Origin: Massilia sp. ST3
GTDB taxonomy: Bacteria; Pseudomonadota; Gammaproteobacteria; Burkholderiales; Burkholderiaceae_D
Reading direction: 5' to 3'
Length of the DNA: 64,000 nt
Assembly (NCBI RefSeq): GCF_018119405.1
Contig: NZ_JAGPWC010000025.1
Location: forward strand, 1 to 64,000
The notes under the pieces were generated by a model, which saw only the letters and a program-made list of their open reading frames with translations, was not told the origin of the DNA and searched no databases. The translations under genes were made by a program, and so were the position numbers. Below are positions 1 to 8,585 of this stretch, piece by piece (the first letter of the stretch is position 1; every line of letters begins with the position of its first letter).

Positions 1-33
1 CCCCCCCCCCCCGGGGGGGGGGGGCCCCCCCCC
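1..33. repeat. C12-G12-C9 homopolymer tract at the window edge
   Basis: The window opens with twelve C, twelve G and nine C, then ordinary sequence. The C12/G12 part is self-complementary. It lies 31 bases beyond the stop codon of the DUF475 gene and is not in a reading frame. Such perfect blocks are more typical of a contig end or library artefact than of biology, but a genuine G/C hairpin cannot be excluded from this sequence alone. Confidence 0.6.
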
Positions 34-64
34 ACCCTACAGCCGGCGTTACCGATGATTCCGA

Positions 65-1132
65 TTACGCCGGCAGCTTCTCGCCGCCATTCGCTTCCAG
101 CGCGGCCTGCTGCTTCTTGTGGCGCAGCGAGCTCCACAGCGAAGCCAGGATGAAGGCCACACCCACCAGGCCGGTCACCAGCTCGGGCACGTGGAACTTC
201 ATGGAGGCCAGCATGATCACGGCCAGGATACCGATCGCATAGTGCGCGCCGTGCTCCAGGTACACGAATTCGTCGAGCGTGCCCTTCTTCACCAGGAAGA
301 CGGTCATCGAACGCACGAACATCGCGCCGATCGCCAGGCCCAGCATGATGATCACGACGTCGGTGGTGATCGCGAAGGCGCCGATCACGCCGTCGAAGCT
401 GAACGATGCGTCCAGCACTTCGAGGTACAGGAAGCCGCCGATACCGCCGCGCTTGACCATGTCGCCCATTTCGCCGCCGCCCTCTTCGCCCTTCTCGAGC
501 AGGCTGGAGATCATGTCCACGCCGACGTAGACCAGGATGCCCCACAGGCCGGCGATCAGGACCACCATCTTCTGGGCCTCGTCGACATAGGTCATGCTGA
601 ACATCAGGGTGGCCAGCGAGATCATCACCGCGATCGACGACACCTTGCCCAGCGCGCCCAGCTTGCGCTCGAAGTGGCCCAGCCAGTGGACTTCCTTCTC
701 GTCATCCAGCAGGAAGTTCAGGAACACCAGCAGCAGGAACATGCCGCCGAAGGCCGCCACTTCCGCGTGGTGGTTGGTCAGGTGCGACGAGAACGCCTTC
801 GGATCCGACAGCGCCAGGTTCCACACGTCCATCATGCCCAGGTCGGCCGCCACGGCGACGATGACCAGCGGGAACACTAGGCGCATGCCGAACACGGCGA
901 TGATCATGCCCAGGCCCAGGAACAGCTTGAGCCAGAATTCGTCCCAGCCCTTGAGCACGGAGGCGTTGACCACGGCGTTGTCGAAGGACAGCGAGACCTC
1001 CATGATCGACAGGATGGCCGCGATACCGATCGCGGTCATCGCACCGGCCAGGCCGCTATGTTCGTAGCCCCACCAGCCGGCGAGCGCCAGGCAGATGAAG
1101 GTCACGATGAATGACCCTGTGAAGTGCTTCAT
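65..1132 (-). CDS. TerC/DUF475 family integral membrane protein
   Basis: A 355-residue polytopic membrane protein of the TerC/DUF475 group, which is linked to metal ion (notably manganese) export and tellurite resistance. The two halves repeat each other: an acidic SFDNAV motif at residues 49-54 is matched by SFDGVIG at 245-251, the signature pair of the TerC fold, and about eight hydrophobic segments surround them. The start at 1132 is preferred over an upstream in-frame codon because a GGGGAG ribosome site sits just upstream of ATG-AAG-CAC. The gene is divergent from nhaR with about 120 bases between them. The actual substrate is unknown; family assignment is firm. Confidence 0.85.
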   Translation of the reverse strand: MKHFTGSFIVTFICLALAGWWGYEHSGLAGAMTAIGIAAILSIMEVSLSFDNAVVNASVLKGWDEFWLKLFLGLGMIIAVFGMRLVFPLVIVAVAADLGMMDVWNLALSDPKAFSSHLTNHHAEVAAFGGMFLLLVFLNFLLDDEKEVHWLGHFERKLGALGKVSSIAVMISLATLMFSMTYVDEAQKMVVLIAGLWGILVYVGVDMISSLLEKGEEGGGEMGDMVKRGGIGGFLYLEVLDASFSFDGVIGAFAITTDVVIIMLGLAIGAMFVRSMTVFLVKKGTLDEFVYLEHGAHYAIGILAVIMLASMKFHVPELVTGLVGVAFILASLWSSLRHKKQQAALEANGGEKLPA

Positions 1133-1251
1133 TGTTGTTTCTCCCCTTGATGAATACATCGTTTTAAAAATCGAATAGGCGCAGTGTAGTTCTTTGCAAT
1201 ATCATGAAAAAGCGAAGATAATCGAAGAATTACTTCCGAAAAACAGAAGAC

Positions 1252-2160
1252 ATGAAAAACAGCCCTCCGAACTTCCGCCACCTGCATTATTTCTGGGTGG
1301 TCGCCAAGGAAGGCAGCATCACGCGCGCGGCCGAGCGCCTTGGCCTGGCGATCCAGACCGTCAGCACCCAGCTGGCCCTGCTCGAGCAATCTTTCGGCAA
1401 AGCCTTGTTCACCCAGCAGGGCCGGCGCCTGGTCCTGACCGAAGCGGGCCGCATGGTGCTGAACTATGCCGACCAGATCTTCCTGCTGGGCGAGCAGATG
1501 CAGGAAGCGCTGGACGAATCCGGCAGTTCGCGCGTGCGCCTGACGGTGGGCATTTCCGATTCCCTGCCCAAGTTCACCGCCTACCGCCTGCTCGAAGTGA
1601 CCACCCAGCTCGACAAACCCGTCAGGCTGGTCTGCTACGAAGACCAGTATGAGGCGCTTCTGGGCGACCTGGCGCTCCACAAGCTCGACGTGGTGCTGAC
1701 CGACCGCGCAGTGCCCACCGGCACGACCTTGCGCGTGTTCAGCCACCTGCTGTACGAGAGCGAGATGTTCGTGGTGGGCGCCCCGGCGCTGGCCCAGGCC
1801 TACCAGCAGGATTTCCCGCGCTCCCTGCACGGCGCGCCCTTCCTGCTGCCGACCCGCGATACCGCCCTGCGCGGCAAGATCGACGCCTGGTTCGAGCGCC
1901 ACGGCATCCATCCCGACGTGGCCGGCGAGTTCGAGGACAACGCCCTGCTCAACACCTTCGGCCGGCGCGGCCTGGGCCTGTTCTTCACGCCGGCGGCGCC
2001 GCTGCCCGAGATCGAGCTCCAGCTGGGCGCCGCCCTGGTCGGCCGCGTGCCCGAGGTGCGCGAGCACTTCTACGCGATCTCGAACGAACGCAAGATCAAG
2101 CACCCGGCGGTGGAGGCGATCCTGAACGCGGTGCACGGCGGCGCACTTGCCGACGCCTAG
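1252..2160 (+). CDS. nhaR: LysR-type regulator, NhaR-like
   Basis: A 302-residue LysR-family regulator whose closest recognisable relative is NhaR, the sodium-responsive activator of the NhaA antiporter and, in E. coli, of pgaABCD. Residues 5-65 form the winged helix-turn-helix, with the NhaR-like opening NFRHLHYFWVVAKEGSITRA. The rest is the periplasmic-binding-like effector domain, with VRLTVGISDSLPKF at the hinge. No nhaA lies beside it, so its target is not obvious; LysR genes often control a divergent neighbour, which here is the TerC/DUF475 gene. The NhaR name rests on overall similarity, not on a unique motif. Confidence 0.8.
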   Translation: MKNSPPNFRHLHYFWVVAKEGSITRAAERLGLAIQTVSTQLALLEQSFGKALFTQQGRRLVLTEAGRMVLNYADQIFLLGEQMQEALDESGSSRVRLTVGISDSLPKFTAYRLLEVTTQLDKPVRLVCYEDQYEALLGDLALHKLDVVLTDRAVPTGTTLRVFSHLLYESEMFVVGAPALAQAYQQDFPRSLHGAPFLLPTRDTALRGKIDAWFERHGIHPDVAGEFEDNALLNTFGRRGLGLFFTPAAPLPEIELQLGAALVGRVPEVREHFYAISNERKIKHPAVEAILNAVHGGALADA

Positions 2161-2217
2161 TTGGCTGCGGGACGGTACAATGGTGACGGCTTTGCCTTTT
2201 GTTAACTAACCACGTTT

Positions 2218-3579
2218 ATGCAAAACTTTCTATTTGTCGTTCTCGCGCTCTTCCTGGTGGCGCTGAACGGCTTCTTCGTGGCGGCCGAATTCGGCATCGT
2301 CACGTTGCGCAAGACCCGGGTGCGGGCCATCGCCAAGACGGCGGGGCTGCGCGGCCGCATCCTGGCCAAGGTGCACGGCCAGCTCGACGCCTACCTGTCG
2401 GCCTGCCAGCTGGGCATCACCCTGGCCTCGCTGGGCCTGGGCTGGGTCGGCGAACCGGCCTTCGCCAGCCTGCTCGAACCCCTGTTCGCCCTGGCCGGGG
2501 TGACCTCGCCGGAAGTGATCCACGGCGTGTCCTTCATCGTCGCCTTCTCGGTGATCTCCTTCCTGCACATCGTAGTGGGCGAGCTGGCGCCGAAGACGCT
2601 GGCGATCCGCGTGCCCGAGGCGGTGGCGCTGTGGTGCGCGCTGCCGCTGTACGCCTTCTACTGGGCCATGTACCCGGCAATCTGGCTGCTCAACGCCAGC
2701 GCCAACATGGTGCTGCGCCTGGCCGGCCTGGCCGGCGCCGGCAGCCACGACACGCATTATTCGACCGACGAGCTCAAGCTCATCCTGCGCACCAACACCA
2801 GCACCACGACGGGAGAAAGCTCGGGCGCGAAATTCACCGACGACGAACGCAACATCCTGGCGCAGTCGCTCGACTTCAGCCAGCTGGCCGTGTCCGACCT
2901 GATGCGCCCGATTAACGAGGTGAGCGCGCTGTACGCCAGCCGCGGCCTGGAGCAGAACCTGGAGACGGTGCGCCGCAACCGCTTCTCGCGCTATCCCTAT
3001 TTCGACCAGGACGGCGAGGAGGTGCTGGGCGTGATCCACCTGAAGGACCTGTTCTTCGCCCTGCAGGCGGGCCGCCAGATCACCGACCTGACCCAGTTCC
3101 TGCGCCCGGTGGAGACGATCTCGGCGCGCACCCCGGCCCAGGACATCTTCCGGCGCTTCCGCAGCGGCGCGCCGCACTTCGCCCTGATCGGCGAAAAGGG
3201 CAAGCGCCCGGTCGGCTTCATCACGCTCGACAACCTGCTGGGGGCGATGGTGGGCGAGATCCGCGACGAATTCCGCCTCAACGAGAACGACTGGCTCAAG
3301 CAGGCCGACGGCACCTACATCGGCAAGGCCAGCCTGCCGATCTTCTCGCTCGAGCGCGTGCTGGGCATCGACATCGACAACGAGGAGATGGGCCTGGACG
3401 ATGTCGAATCGGTCGGCGGCCTGCTGATGGCCAAGCTGGGCGACATCCCCAAGCAGGGACAGCGCATCGAGTTCCCGCGCTTCGACGTGGTGGTCAAGAA
3501 GATGAACGGCCCGCGCATCCTGCTGGTCAAGGTGTTCCCGCGGCTCACGCGCGGCGACGGCGATGACGACCAGGATTGA
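2218..3579 (+). CDS. CorC/CNNM-type hemolysin-family protein (DUF21 + CBS pair + CorC_HlyC)
   Basis: A 453-residue membrane protein with an N-terminal DUF21/CNNM transmembrane domain (about residues 1-195), a CBS domain pair (about 210-335) and a C-terminal CorC_HlyC domain (about 350-435). Members are magnesium/cobalt transporters or export modulators; the older label hemolysin is historical. The opening VALNGFFVAAEFGIVTLR is typical of DUF21, and CBS-like segments include DLMRPINEVSALY and PVGFITLDNLLGAMVGEI. The CBS pair probably senses adenine nucleotides. The downstream hydrolase gene begins 21 bases later, so co-transcription is possible. Confidence 0.88.
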   Translation: MQNFLFVVLALFLVALNGFFVAAEFGIVTLRKTRVRAIAKTAGLRGRILAKVHGQLDAYLSACQLGITLASLGLGWVGEPAFASLLEPLFALAGVTSPEVIHGVSFIVAFSVISFLHIVVGELAPKTLAIRVPEAVALWCALPLYAFYWAMYPAIWLLNASANMVLRLAGLAGAGSHDTHYSTDELKLILRTNTSTTTGESSGAKFTDDERNILAQSLDFSQLAVSDLMRPINEVSALYASRGLEQNLETVRRNRFSRYPYFDQDGEEVLGVIHLKDLFFALQAGRQITDLTQFLRPVETISARTPAQDIFRRFRSGAPHFALIGEKGKRPVGFITLDNLLGAMVGEIRDEFRLNENDWLKQADGTYIGKASLPIFSLERVLGIDIDNEEMGLDDVESVGGLLMAKLGDIPKQGQRIEFPRFDVVVKKMNGPRILLVKVFPRLTRGDGDDDQD

Positions 3580-3600
3580 GGCGCGGATGAGGATGCGGGC

Positions 3601-4404
3601 ATGAGCGTCGAACGGCGCAACAATGTGCGGGTCGAAGGCAGCGGCGACATCACCATGGTGTTCGCGCACGGCTTCGGCTGCGACCAGGGCATGTGGCGCT
3701 TCCTGGCGCCGCACTTCGCGCGGCGCTGCCGCACGGTACTGTTCGACCTGACCGGCAGCGGCCAGTCCGACCACGCGGCCTACGACCGTGACAAGTACGC
3801 CAGCCTGCACGGCCATGCCGACGACCTGCTCGAGATCGTGGACGAATTCGCGGACGGGCCGGTGGTCTTCGTCGGCCACTCGGTGAGCGCGATGATCGGC
3901 ATGCTGGCCACCATCAAGGCGCCGGAACGCTTCGCGGCCCAGGTCATGGTCGGCCCCTCGGCCTGCTACCTGAACGACGGCTTTTACATGGGCGGCTTCA
4001 GCCGGCCCGACCTGGAGGAGCTGCTGGCCAAGATGGAAGCCAGCTACCTGGAGTGGTCGGCCGCGATGGCGCCCCTGATCATGGGCGCGCCCAACCAGCC
4101 GGCCCTGGGCCAGGAACTGACCGACAGCTTCTGCCGCAGCCGGCCCGACATCGCGCGCCACTTCGCGCGCGTGACTTTCCTGTCCGACCACCGCGAGGAC
4201 GCGCCGCGGTCCACCACGCCGGCCCTGATCCTGCAATGCAGCGACGACCTGATCGCGCCGCGCACCGCCGGCGAATTCCTGCACCGGCGCCTGCCCCATG
4301 CCAGCCTGCGCATGATCGAGAACATCGGCCACTGCGCGCACATGAGCGCACCGGGCGCCTGCGTGCGCGAGATCGACGCATTCCTGGACGCCTCCTTGCG
4401 CTGA
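3601..4404 (+). CDS. RsbQ-like alpha/beta hydrolase, copy 1
   Basis: A 267-residue single-domain alpha/beta hydrolase of the RsbQ/KAI2/D14 group. The triad reads Ser94 (in VGHSVSAMIG), Asp216 (in CSDDLIAP) and His244 (in NIGHCAH). The early FAHGFGCDQ segment supplies the oxyanion region and is very characteristic of RsbQ. In Bacillus RsbQ binds or processes an unidentified small hydrophobic ligand and works with the PAS phosphatase RsbP; plant relatives are karrikin and strigolactone receptors. A second copy follows 104 bases downstream and a PAS kinase follows that, so a ligand-sensing role upstream of the kinase is the natural inference. Its ligand is unknown. Confidence 0.88.
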   Translation: MSVERRNNVRVEGSGDITMVFAHGFGCDQGMWRFLAPHFARRCRTVLFDLTGSGQSDHAAYDRDKYASLHGHADDLLEIVDEFADGPVVFVGHSVSAMIGMLATIKAPERFAAQVMVGPSACYLNDGFYMGGFSRPDLEELLAKMEASYLEWSAAMAPLIMGAPNQPALGQELTDSFCRSRPDIARHFARVTFLSDHREDAPRSTTPALILQCSDDLIAPRTAGEFLHRRLPHASLRMIENIGHCAHMSAPGACVREIDAFLDASLR

Positions 4405-4459
4405 CATACATACAGGCGCACGATACATCTCGCGCCCTCGAAAAGTATTGTATAAACAG

Positions 4460-4465
4460 TATAAT
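4460..4465 (+). promoter_or_regulatory. perfect -10 hexamer before the second RsbQ-like gene
   Basis: TATAAT lies 43 bases before the ATG of the second hydrolase, in a short AT-rich stretch. No convincing -35 accompanies it; TCGAAA 16 bases upstream is the best match. It suggests copy 2 and the kinase can be transcribed separately from copy 1. Confidence 0.45.
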
Positions 4466-4508
4466 CCGCCCTTGCCGAGCAGCTTTTCGCTCCCCTACCG
4501 AGAGTATC

Positions 4509-5312
4509 ATGTCCCTCTTTACCAGAAATAATGTCCGCATCACGGGCGATGGCGCGGCGACGATGGTGTTCGCGCATGGCTTCGGCTGCGACCAGACGAT
4601 GTGGCGCTTCCTGGCCCCCAGCTTCGCCGGTGCTTTCCGCACCGTCACCTATGATCTCACCGGCAGCGGCGGCTCCGACCTCGGCGCCTACGACCGCGAC
4701 AAGTACGGCAGCCTGCACGGCCATGCCGACGACGTGCTGGAAATCCTCGACGCCTGCGGCGCCGGCCCGGTGGTCTTCGTCGGCCATTCCGTCAGCGCCA
4801 TGATCGGGCTGCTGGCGACGATCAAGGCGCCCGAACGCTTCGCTGCCCAAGTGATGGTGGGGCCTTCGCCCTGCTACATCAACGACGGCGACTATGTCGG
4901 CGGCTTCAGCCGCGCCGACATCGACGAGCTGCTCGAGACGATGGATGCGAACTACCTCGGCTGGTCGAGCAGCATGGCGCCGGCCATCATGGGCGCGCCG
5001 GACCGGCCGGAGCTGGGCCGGGAGCTGACCGACAGTTTCTGCCGCAACGATCCCGAGATCGCCAAGCACTTCGCCCGCGTCACCTTCCTGTCCGACCATC
5101 GCGCCGACCTGCCCCTGTCGCGGGTGCCGGCCCTGATCCTGCAGTGCAGCGACGACATGATCGCGCCCCTGTCGGTAGGCGACTACCTGCACCGCCACCT
5201 GCCGGCGAGCACCCTCCACGTGATCGACAACATCGGTCATTGCCCCCACCTGAGCGCGCCGACCGAGAGCTCGCAAGCAATCGACGCCTTCCTCGCCCAG
5301 ACGCTGCGCTGA
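4509..5312 (+). CDS. RsbQ-like alpha/beta hydrolase, copy 2
   Basis: A 267-residue paralogue that aligns without gaps to the preceding hydrolase and keeps the same triad: Ser94 (VGHSVSAMIG), Asp216 (CSDDMIAP) and His244 (NIGHCPH). Differences are spread over the lid region and the C-terminal helices (for example ACYLNDGFYM against PCYINDGDYV), so the two copies may have different ligand preferences. The ATG at 4509 begins the region homologous to copy 1. Its TGA is followed after a single C by the GTG of the hybrid kinase, so translation of the two is almost certainly coupled. This ties the hydrolase functionally to the kinase, as RsbQ is to RsbP in Bacillus. Confidence 0.88.
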   Translation: MSLFTRNNVRITGDGAATMVFAHGFGCDQTMWRFLAPSFAGAFRTVTYDLTGSGGSDLGAYDRDKYGSLHGHADDVLEILDACGAGPVVFVGHSVSAMIGLLATIKAPERFAAQVMVGPSPCYINDGDYVGGFSRADIDELLETMDANYLGWSSSMAPAIMGAPDRPELGRELTDSFCRNDPEIAKHFARVTFLSDHRADLPLSRVPALILQCSDDMIAPLSVGDYLHRHLPASTLHVIDNIGHCPHLSAPTESSQAIDAFLAQTLR

Positions 5313-5313
5313 C

Positions 5314-6870
5314 GTGGCCGGCGCCCTCCCCGGAAGCGACTTCCTGTTCGAGCATGCGGCCTGCGGCCTGATGCTGACCGACAAGGCCGGTTTGGTCCTG
5401 CGGGCCAACGGCACCGCGCGCCGCTGGCTCGGCTACGAGGAGGAAGAGCTGGTTGGGCGGCTTCGCCTGCTCGACCTGCTGCCGGTCGGCGCACGCCTGT
5501 TCCATTACACGCATTGCCTGCCGATCCTGCAGGTACAGGGCTCGGTCGCCGAGATCCAGGTCGAGATGCGCAACCGCCCCGGCGAGCGTCTTCCCATGCT
5601 GATCAACATCGTGCGTTTCCAGGACGGGGACGAAGTCTTCGACCAGTGGGCGCTGTTCAAGGCGTCGGACCGGCGCGCCTACGAGCGCGAACTGCTGACC
5701 GCGCGCAAGGCGGCCGAGGCGGCGCTCGAAGCGCGCCTCGGCGCCGAGGCCAAGCTGCAGGAGCTCAATGCGCAGCTGTCGAATGCCGACCGGCGCAAGG
5801 ACGAATTCCTGGCCACCCTCTCGCACGAGCTGCGCAACCCGCTGGCGCCCATGCGCAGCGCGCTCGAGGTGCTCAAGCTGAAGTTCGGCGCCGGCGCCGA
5901 CGAGCGGCTGCTGCAGGCATTCGACCGCCAGCTGCGCCACATGACCCGGCTGGTGGACGACCTGATGGAGGTATCGCGCATTACCCAGGGGCGCATGCAG
6001 CTGCGCCGCGAGCCGGTCGAGCTGAGCGCGCTGGTGCGCAGCGCCGCCGGCGACGTCGCCGCCATCATGACCGCGGCGCGCCATACGCTGCGGCTGCACA
6101 TCGCCCAGCCGCCGGTCGTCGTCGACGGCGACGCGACCCGGCTGGCGCAGGTCGTCATCAACCTGCTGACCAACGCCGCCAAGTACACCCCCGAGGGCGG
6201 GCTGGTCGACCTCGAACTGGACTGCGATCCCGGCCACGCCCGGATCAGCGTGCGCGACAACGGCATCGGTATCCCGGAAGAGGCGCTGGCGACCGTGTTC
6301 GACATGTTCTCGCAGCTCGAACCGGCCCTGGACCGCTCGAAAGGCGGCCTCGGCATCGGCCTGGCGCTGGTGCGCGGCATCGTCGAGCTGCATGGCGGCA
6401 CCGTGAACGCCCATAGCGCCGGACCTGGACGCGGCAGCGAATTCGAGATTTCACTGCCGCTTGCGCTGGGCGCCGCCTGCCCGGCCTCCGCGCAGGCGGA
6501 GGCGGTGCAGCCCACGGCCAGGCGCATCCTCATCGTGGACGACAACGAGGACGCCGCCGAGACCCTCGGCATGGCGCTGGAGCTGTTCGGCTGCGAGACC
6601 AGGATCGTGCACACGGCGGCGGCCGCGCTCGACCTGGCGGCGACGTTCACGCCGCAGGCCGCTCTGCTCGACATCGGCCTGCCGGACATGAATGGCTACG
6701 AACTGGCGCGCCGGCTGCGCGCCCTGCCCGGCTGGCAAGAGGTGAACCTGATCGCCGCCACCGGCTGGGGACAGGAAAAGGACCGCCGGCTGGCCTTCGA
6801 GGCCGGCTTCGACCATCACCTCACGAAGCCGATCGATTTCGAGCGGCTGGGACGGATGCTGGCGGCCTAG
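5314..6870 (+). CDS. PAS hybrid histidine kinase with C-terminal receiver
   Basis: A 518-residue cytoplasmic hybrid sensor kinase with no transmembrane segment. Order: PAS domain (about 8-120), coiled-coil linker (about 122-165), HisKA with phospho-acceptor His171 in FLATLSHELRNPL, HATPase (N-box around Asn283, G1 box DNGIGI at 315-320, G2 box GGLGIGL at 344-350), then a receiver domain (about 404-515) with acidic pocket ILIVDDNED, phospho-acceptor Asp453 and Lys505. It starts with GTG one base after the upstream hydrolase stop, so the PAS domain probably senses the output of the RsbQ-like proteins. No separate response regulator or phosphotransfer protein is adjacent. Its stop codon overlaps the convergent permease stop in a CTAG. 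Confidence 0.9.
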   Translation: MAGALPGSDFLFEHAACGLMLTDKAGLVLRANGTARRWLGYEEEELVGRLRLLDLLPVGARLFHYTHCLPILQVQGSVAEIQVEMRNRPGERLPMLINIVRFQDGDEVFDQWALFKASDRRAYERELLTARKAAEAALEARLGAEAKLQELNAQLSNADRRKDEFLATLSHELRNPLAPMRSALEVLKLKFGAGADERLLQAFDRQLRHMTRLVDDLMEVSRITQGRMQLRREPVELSALVRSAAGDVAAIMTAARHTLRLHIAQPPVVVDGDATRLAQVVINLLTNAAKYTPEGGLVDLELDCDPGHARISVRDNGIGIPEEALATVFDMFSQLEPALDRSKGGLGIGLALVRGIVELHGGTVNAHSAGPGRGSEFEISLPLALGAACPASAQAEAVQPTARRILIVDDNEDAAETLGMALELFGCETRIVHTAAAALDLAATFTPQAALLDIGLPDMNGYELARRLRALPGWQEVNLIAATGWGQEKDRRLAFEAGFDHHLTKPIDFERLGRMLAA

Positions 6871-7931
6871 GGCTGGTCCTGGCGCACGATCGGGTCCGCG
6901 GTGCCGGTCCATTCGCTCATCAGGGAATAGCCCACCGCCAGCAGGACCGGGCCGATGAACATGCCGACGAAGCCGAAGGCGATCACTCCGCCCAGTACCC
7001 CGAGCAGGGTCAGCAGGAAAGGCAGGCTGCTGCCGCGGCTGATCAGCATCGGGCGCACCACGTTGTCCACGCCGCTGATCAGGAGCGCGCCCCAGACCAC
7101 CATGAAGATGCCCCAGCCGGTCTCGCCCTGGGCGAACAGCCACAGCGAAGCCCCGCCCCACACCAGCGGCGGACCGACCGGCACCAGCGAGGACAGGAAC
7201 ACCATCACCGACAGCAGCGGCACCGCCGGCACGCCGGCGATGAAGAAGCCGATCGCCGCCACCACGGCCTGGGCCAGGGCGGTGCCCAGCAGGCCGTACA
7301 TCACGCCGCGCACGGTCTGGCTGACGGTGTGCGAGACCGATTCGGCGCCCTCGCCCATCACCTTGCGCATGGTTACGGCGATCACGTCGAGCAGCGCCTG
7401 GCCGTCGCGGTAGAAGAAGAAGCTCACGAAGGCCGCCAGGCTCATCTGCGCTACGCCGGTGCCGAGCATGATGCCGCCGGCCAGCAGCCAGCGGCGCGCC
7501 GGCTCCACCATGCGCTGGGCCAGCTCCACCATGCGCTCGCGGCTGGCGATCAGCTGGCGCAGGTAGGTATCGGCCGCTTCGCCCACCAGCGGGATGTCGC
7601 GGATCCAGGATGGCGGCAGCAGCTCGCGGTGCTCGACCAGGGTGCGCAATTCCTCGAAACCGCGGGCGACGTCGTCGGCCAGGTTGTAGGCCACCATCGA
7701 CAGCGGGAAGATGATCAGGAAGGTCAGGGTCAGCGTCATCGTCAGCGCCGCCAGGCTGCGGCGCCCGCGCATCGCGCGCAGCAGGCGCTGGTACAGCGGC
7801 CAGGAGGAGATGACGACGGCGGCCGCGAACAGGATCGCGGCCAGGAAAGGCTTGAGGACGTAGAGGCAGCCCAGCGTCAGCAGGACGACGATGGCGATTC
7901 GGGTGTAGTTGCGGCCTGCGCGTTGTTCCAT
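6867..7931 (-). CDS. AI-2E family transporter (YdiK/PerM type)
   Basis: A 354-residue polytopic inner-membrane protein of the AI-2E/PerM family, with about eight hydrophobic segments and a soluble insert at roughly 65-150. Typical features are the opening IAIVVLLTLGCLYVLKPFLA and the C-terminal stretch GVLGGVIAFGFVGMFIGPVLLA. Members were named for autoinducer-2 export, but several act as Na+(Li+)/H+ antiporters or have unknown substrates, so no substrate is assigned. The gene converges on the hybrid kinase with a 4-base overlap. About 30 bases separate it from the SCO gene on the same strand. Confidence 0.87.
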   Translation of the reverse strand: MEQRAGRNYTRIAIVVLLTLGCLYVLKPFLAAILFAAAVVISSWPLYQRLLRAMRGRRSLAALTMTLTLTFLIIFPLSMVAYNLADDVARGFEELRTLVEHRELLPPSWIRDIPLVGEAADTYLRQLIASRERMVELAQRMVEPARRWLLAGGIMLGTGVAQMSLAAFVSFFFYRDGQALLDVIAVTMRKVMGEGAESVSHTVSQTVRGVMYGLLGTALAQAVVAAIGFFIAGVPAVPLLSVMVFLSSLVPVGPPLVWGGASLWLFAQGETGWGIFMVVWGALLISGVDNVVRPMLISRGSSLPFLLTLLGVLGGVIAFGFVGMFIGPVLLAVGYSLMSEWTGTADPIVRQDQP

Positions 7932-7960
7932 GCCTTATCGGTGAAGTGGTGTTTACACCA

Positions 7961-8551
7961 TCATAGCAGCTGGCGCAGGTCGTGCGCGATGGGCGCCGGG
8001 CCCTGGCCGTGGCGCAGGAACAGGCGCACCTTGCCCTCGCGGTCGAACACATAGCTGCCCGCGGTATGGTCGATGGTGTAGTTCGATGGCTCGGCGCCCG
8101 CCACCTTGCTATAGAACACCTTGAACTCCTTGGCCGTGCGCGCTGTGGCTTCCAGGTCGCCGCGCAGGCCCAGGAAGCGCTTGTCGAAGGCCGGCACGTA
8201 GCTGGCCAGTAGCTCCTGGGTGTCGCGCTCCGGGTCGAGGGTCACGAACAGCACCTGCACCTCGTCGGCGGCCGGGCCCAGGTCCTTCAGCACGGCGGCC
8301 ATCTCGGCCATCGTGGTCGGGCAGACGTCCGGGCACTGGGTGTAGCCGAAGAACAGCACCACCAGCTTGCCGCGGAAGTCTTCGAGGGTGCGCGGCTTGC
8401 CGTGGTGGTCGACCAGCGAGAAGCCCTTGGCGTAGTCGAGCCCGGTCACGTCGACGTTGTTGAAGGCGGCCGGCTTGTCGGCCATCTTGTCGCAGCCGGC
8501 GCTGAACACGGCCATCGCGGCCAGCAGCAGGAGGGTCAGGAGTCGCTTCAT
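7961..8551 (-). CDS. SCO family copper chaperone for cytochrome oxidase
   Basis: A 196-residue SCO1/SenC protein that delivers copper to the CuA site of oxidase subunit II in the periplasm. It begins with a lipoprotein signal ending FSAGC, so Cys20 should be lipidated. The thioredoxin-like domain carries the copper ligands Cys73 and Cys77 (TQCPDVCPT) and His162 (TIDHTAGSYVFD), all present. The start at 8551 is chosen because the signal peptide begins there; the frame continues upstream without coding character. It ends the heme A/oxidase gene run, 34 bases after ctaB. Confidence 0.93.
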   Translation of the reverse strand: MKRLLTLLLLAAMAVFSAGCDKMADKPAAFNNVDVTGLDYAKGFSLVDHHGKPRTLEDFRGKLVVLFFGYTQCPDVCPTTMAEMAAVLKDLGPAADEVQVLFVTLDPERDTQELLASYVPAFDKRFLGLRGDLEATARTAKEFKVFYSKVAGAEPSNYTIDHTAGSYVFDREGKVRLFLRHGQGPAPIAHDLRQLL

Positions 8552-8585
8552 CGCTCGCCTTGTGTCGGAACGTGTTGAGGAAAAC

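Noticed and set aside
2230-4428. Very long open frame on the minus strand across the CorC-like and first hydrolase genes
   Set aside because: It is the antisense shadow of two well-supported plus-strand genes. Its composition is dominated by His, Gln, Ala and Arg, as expected from GC-rich antisense, with no domain.
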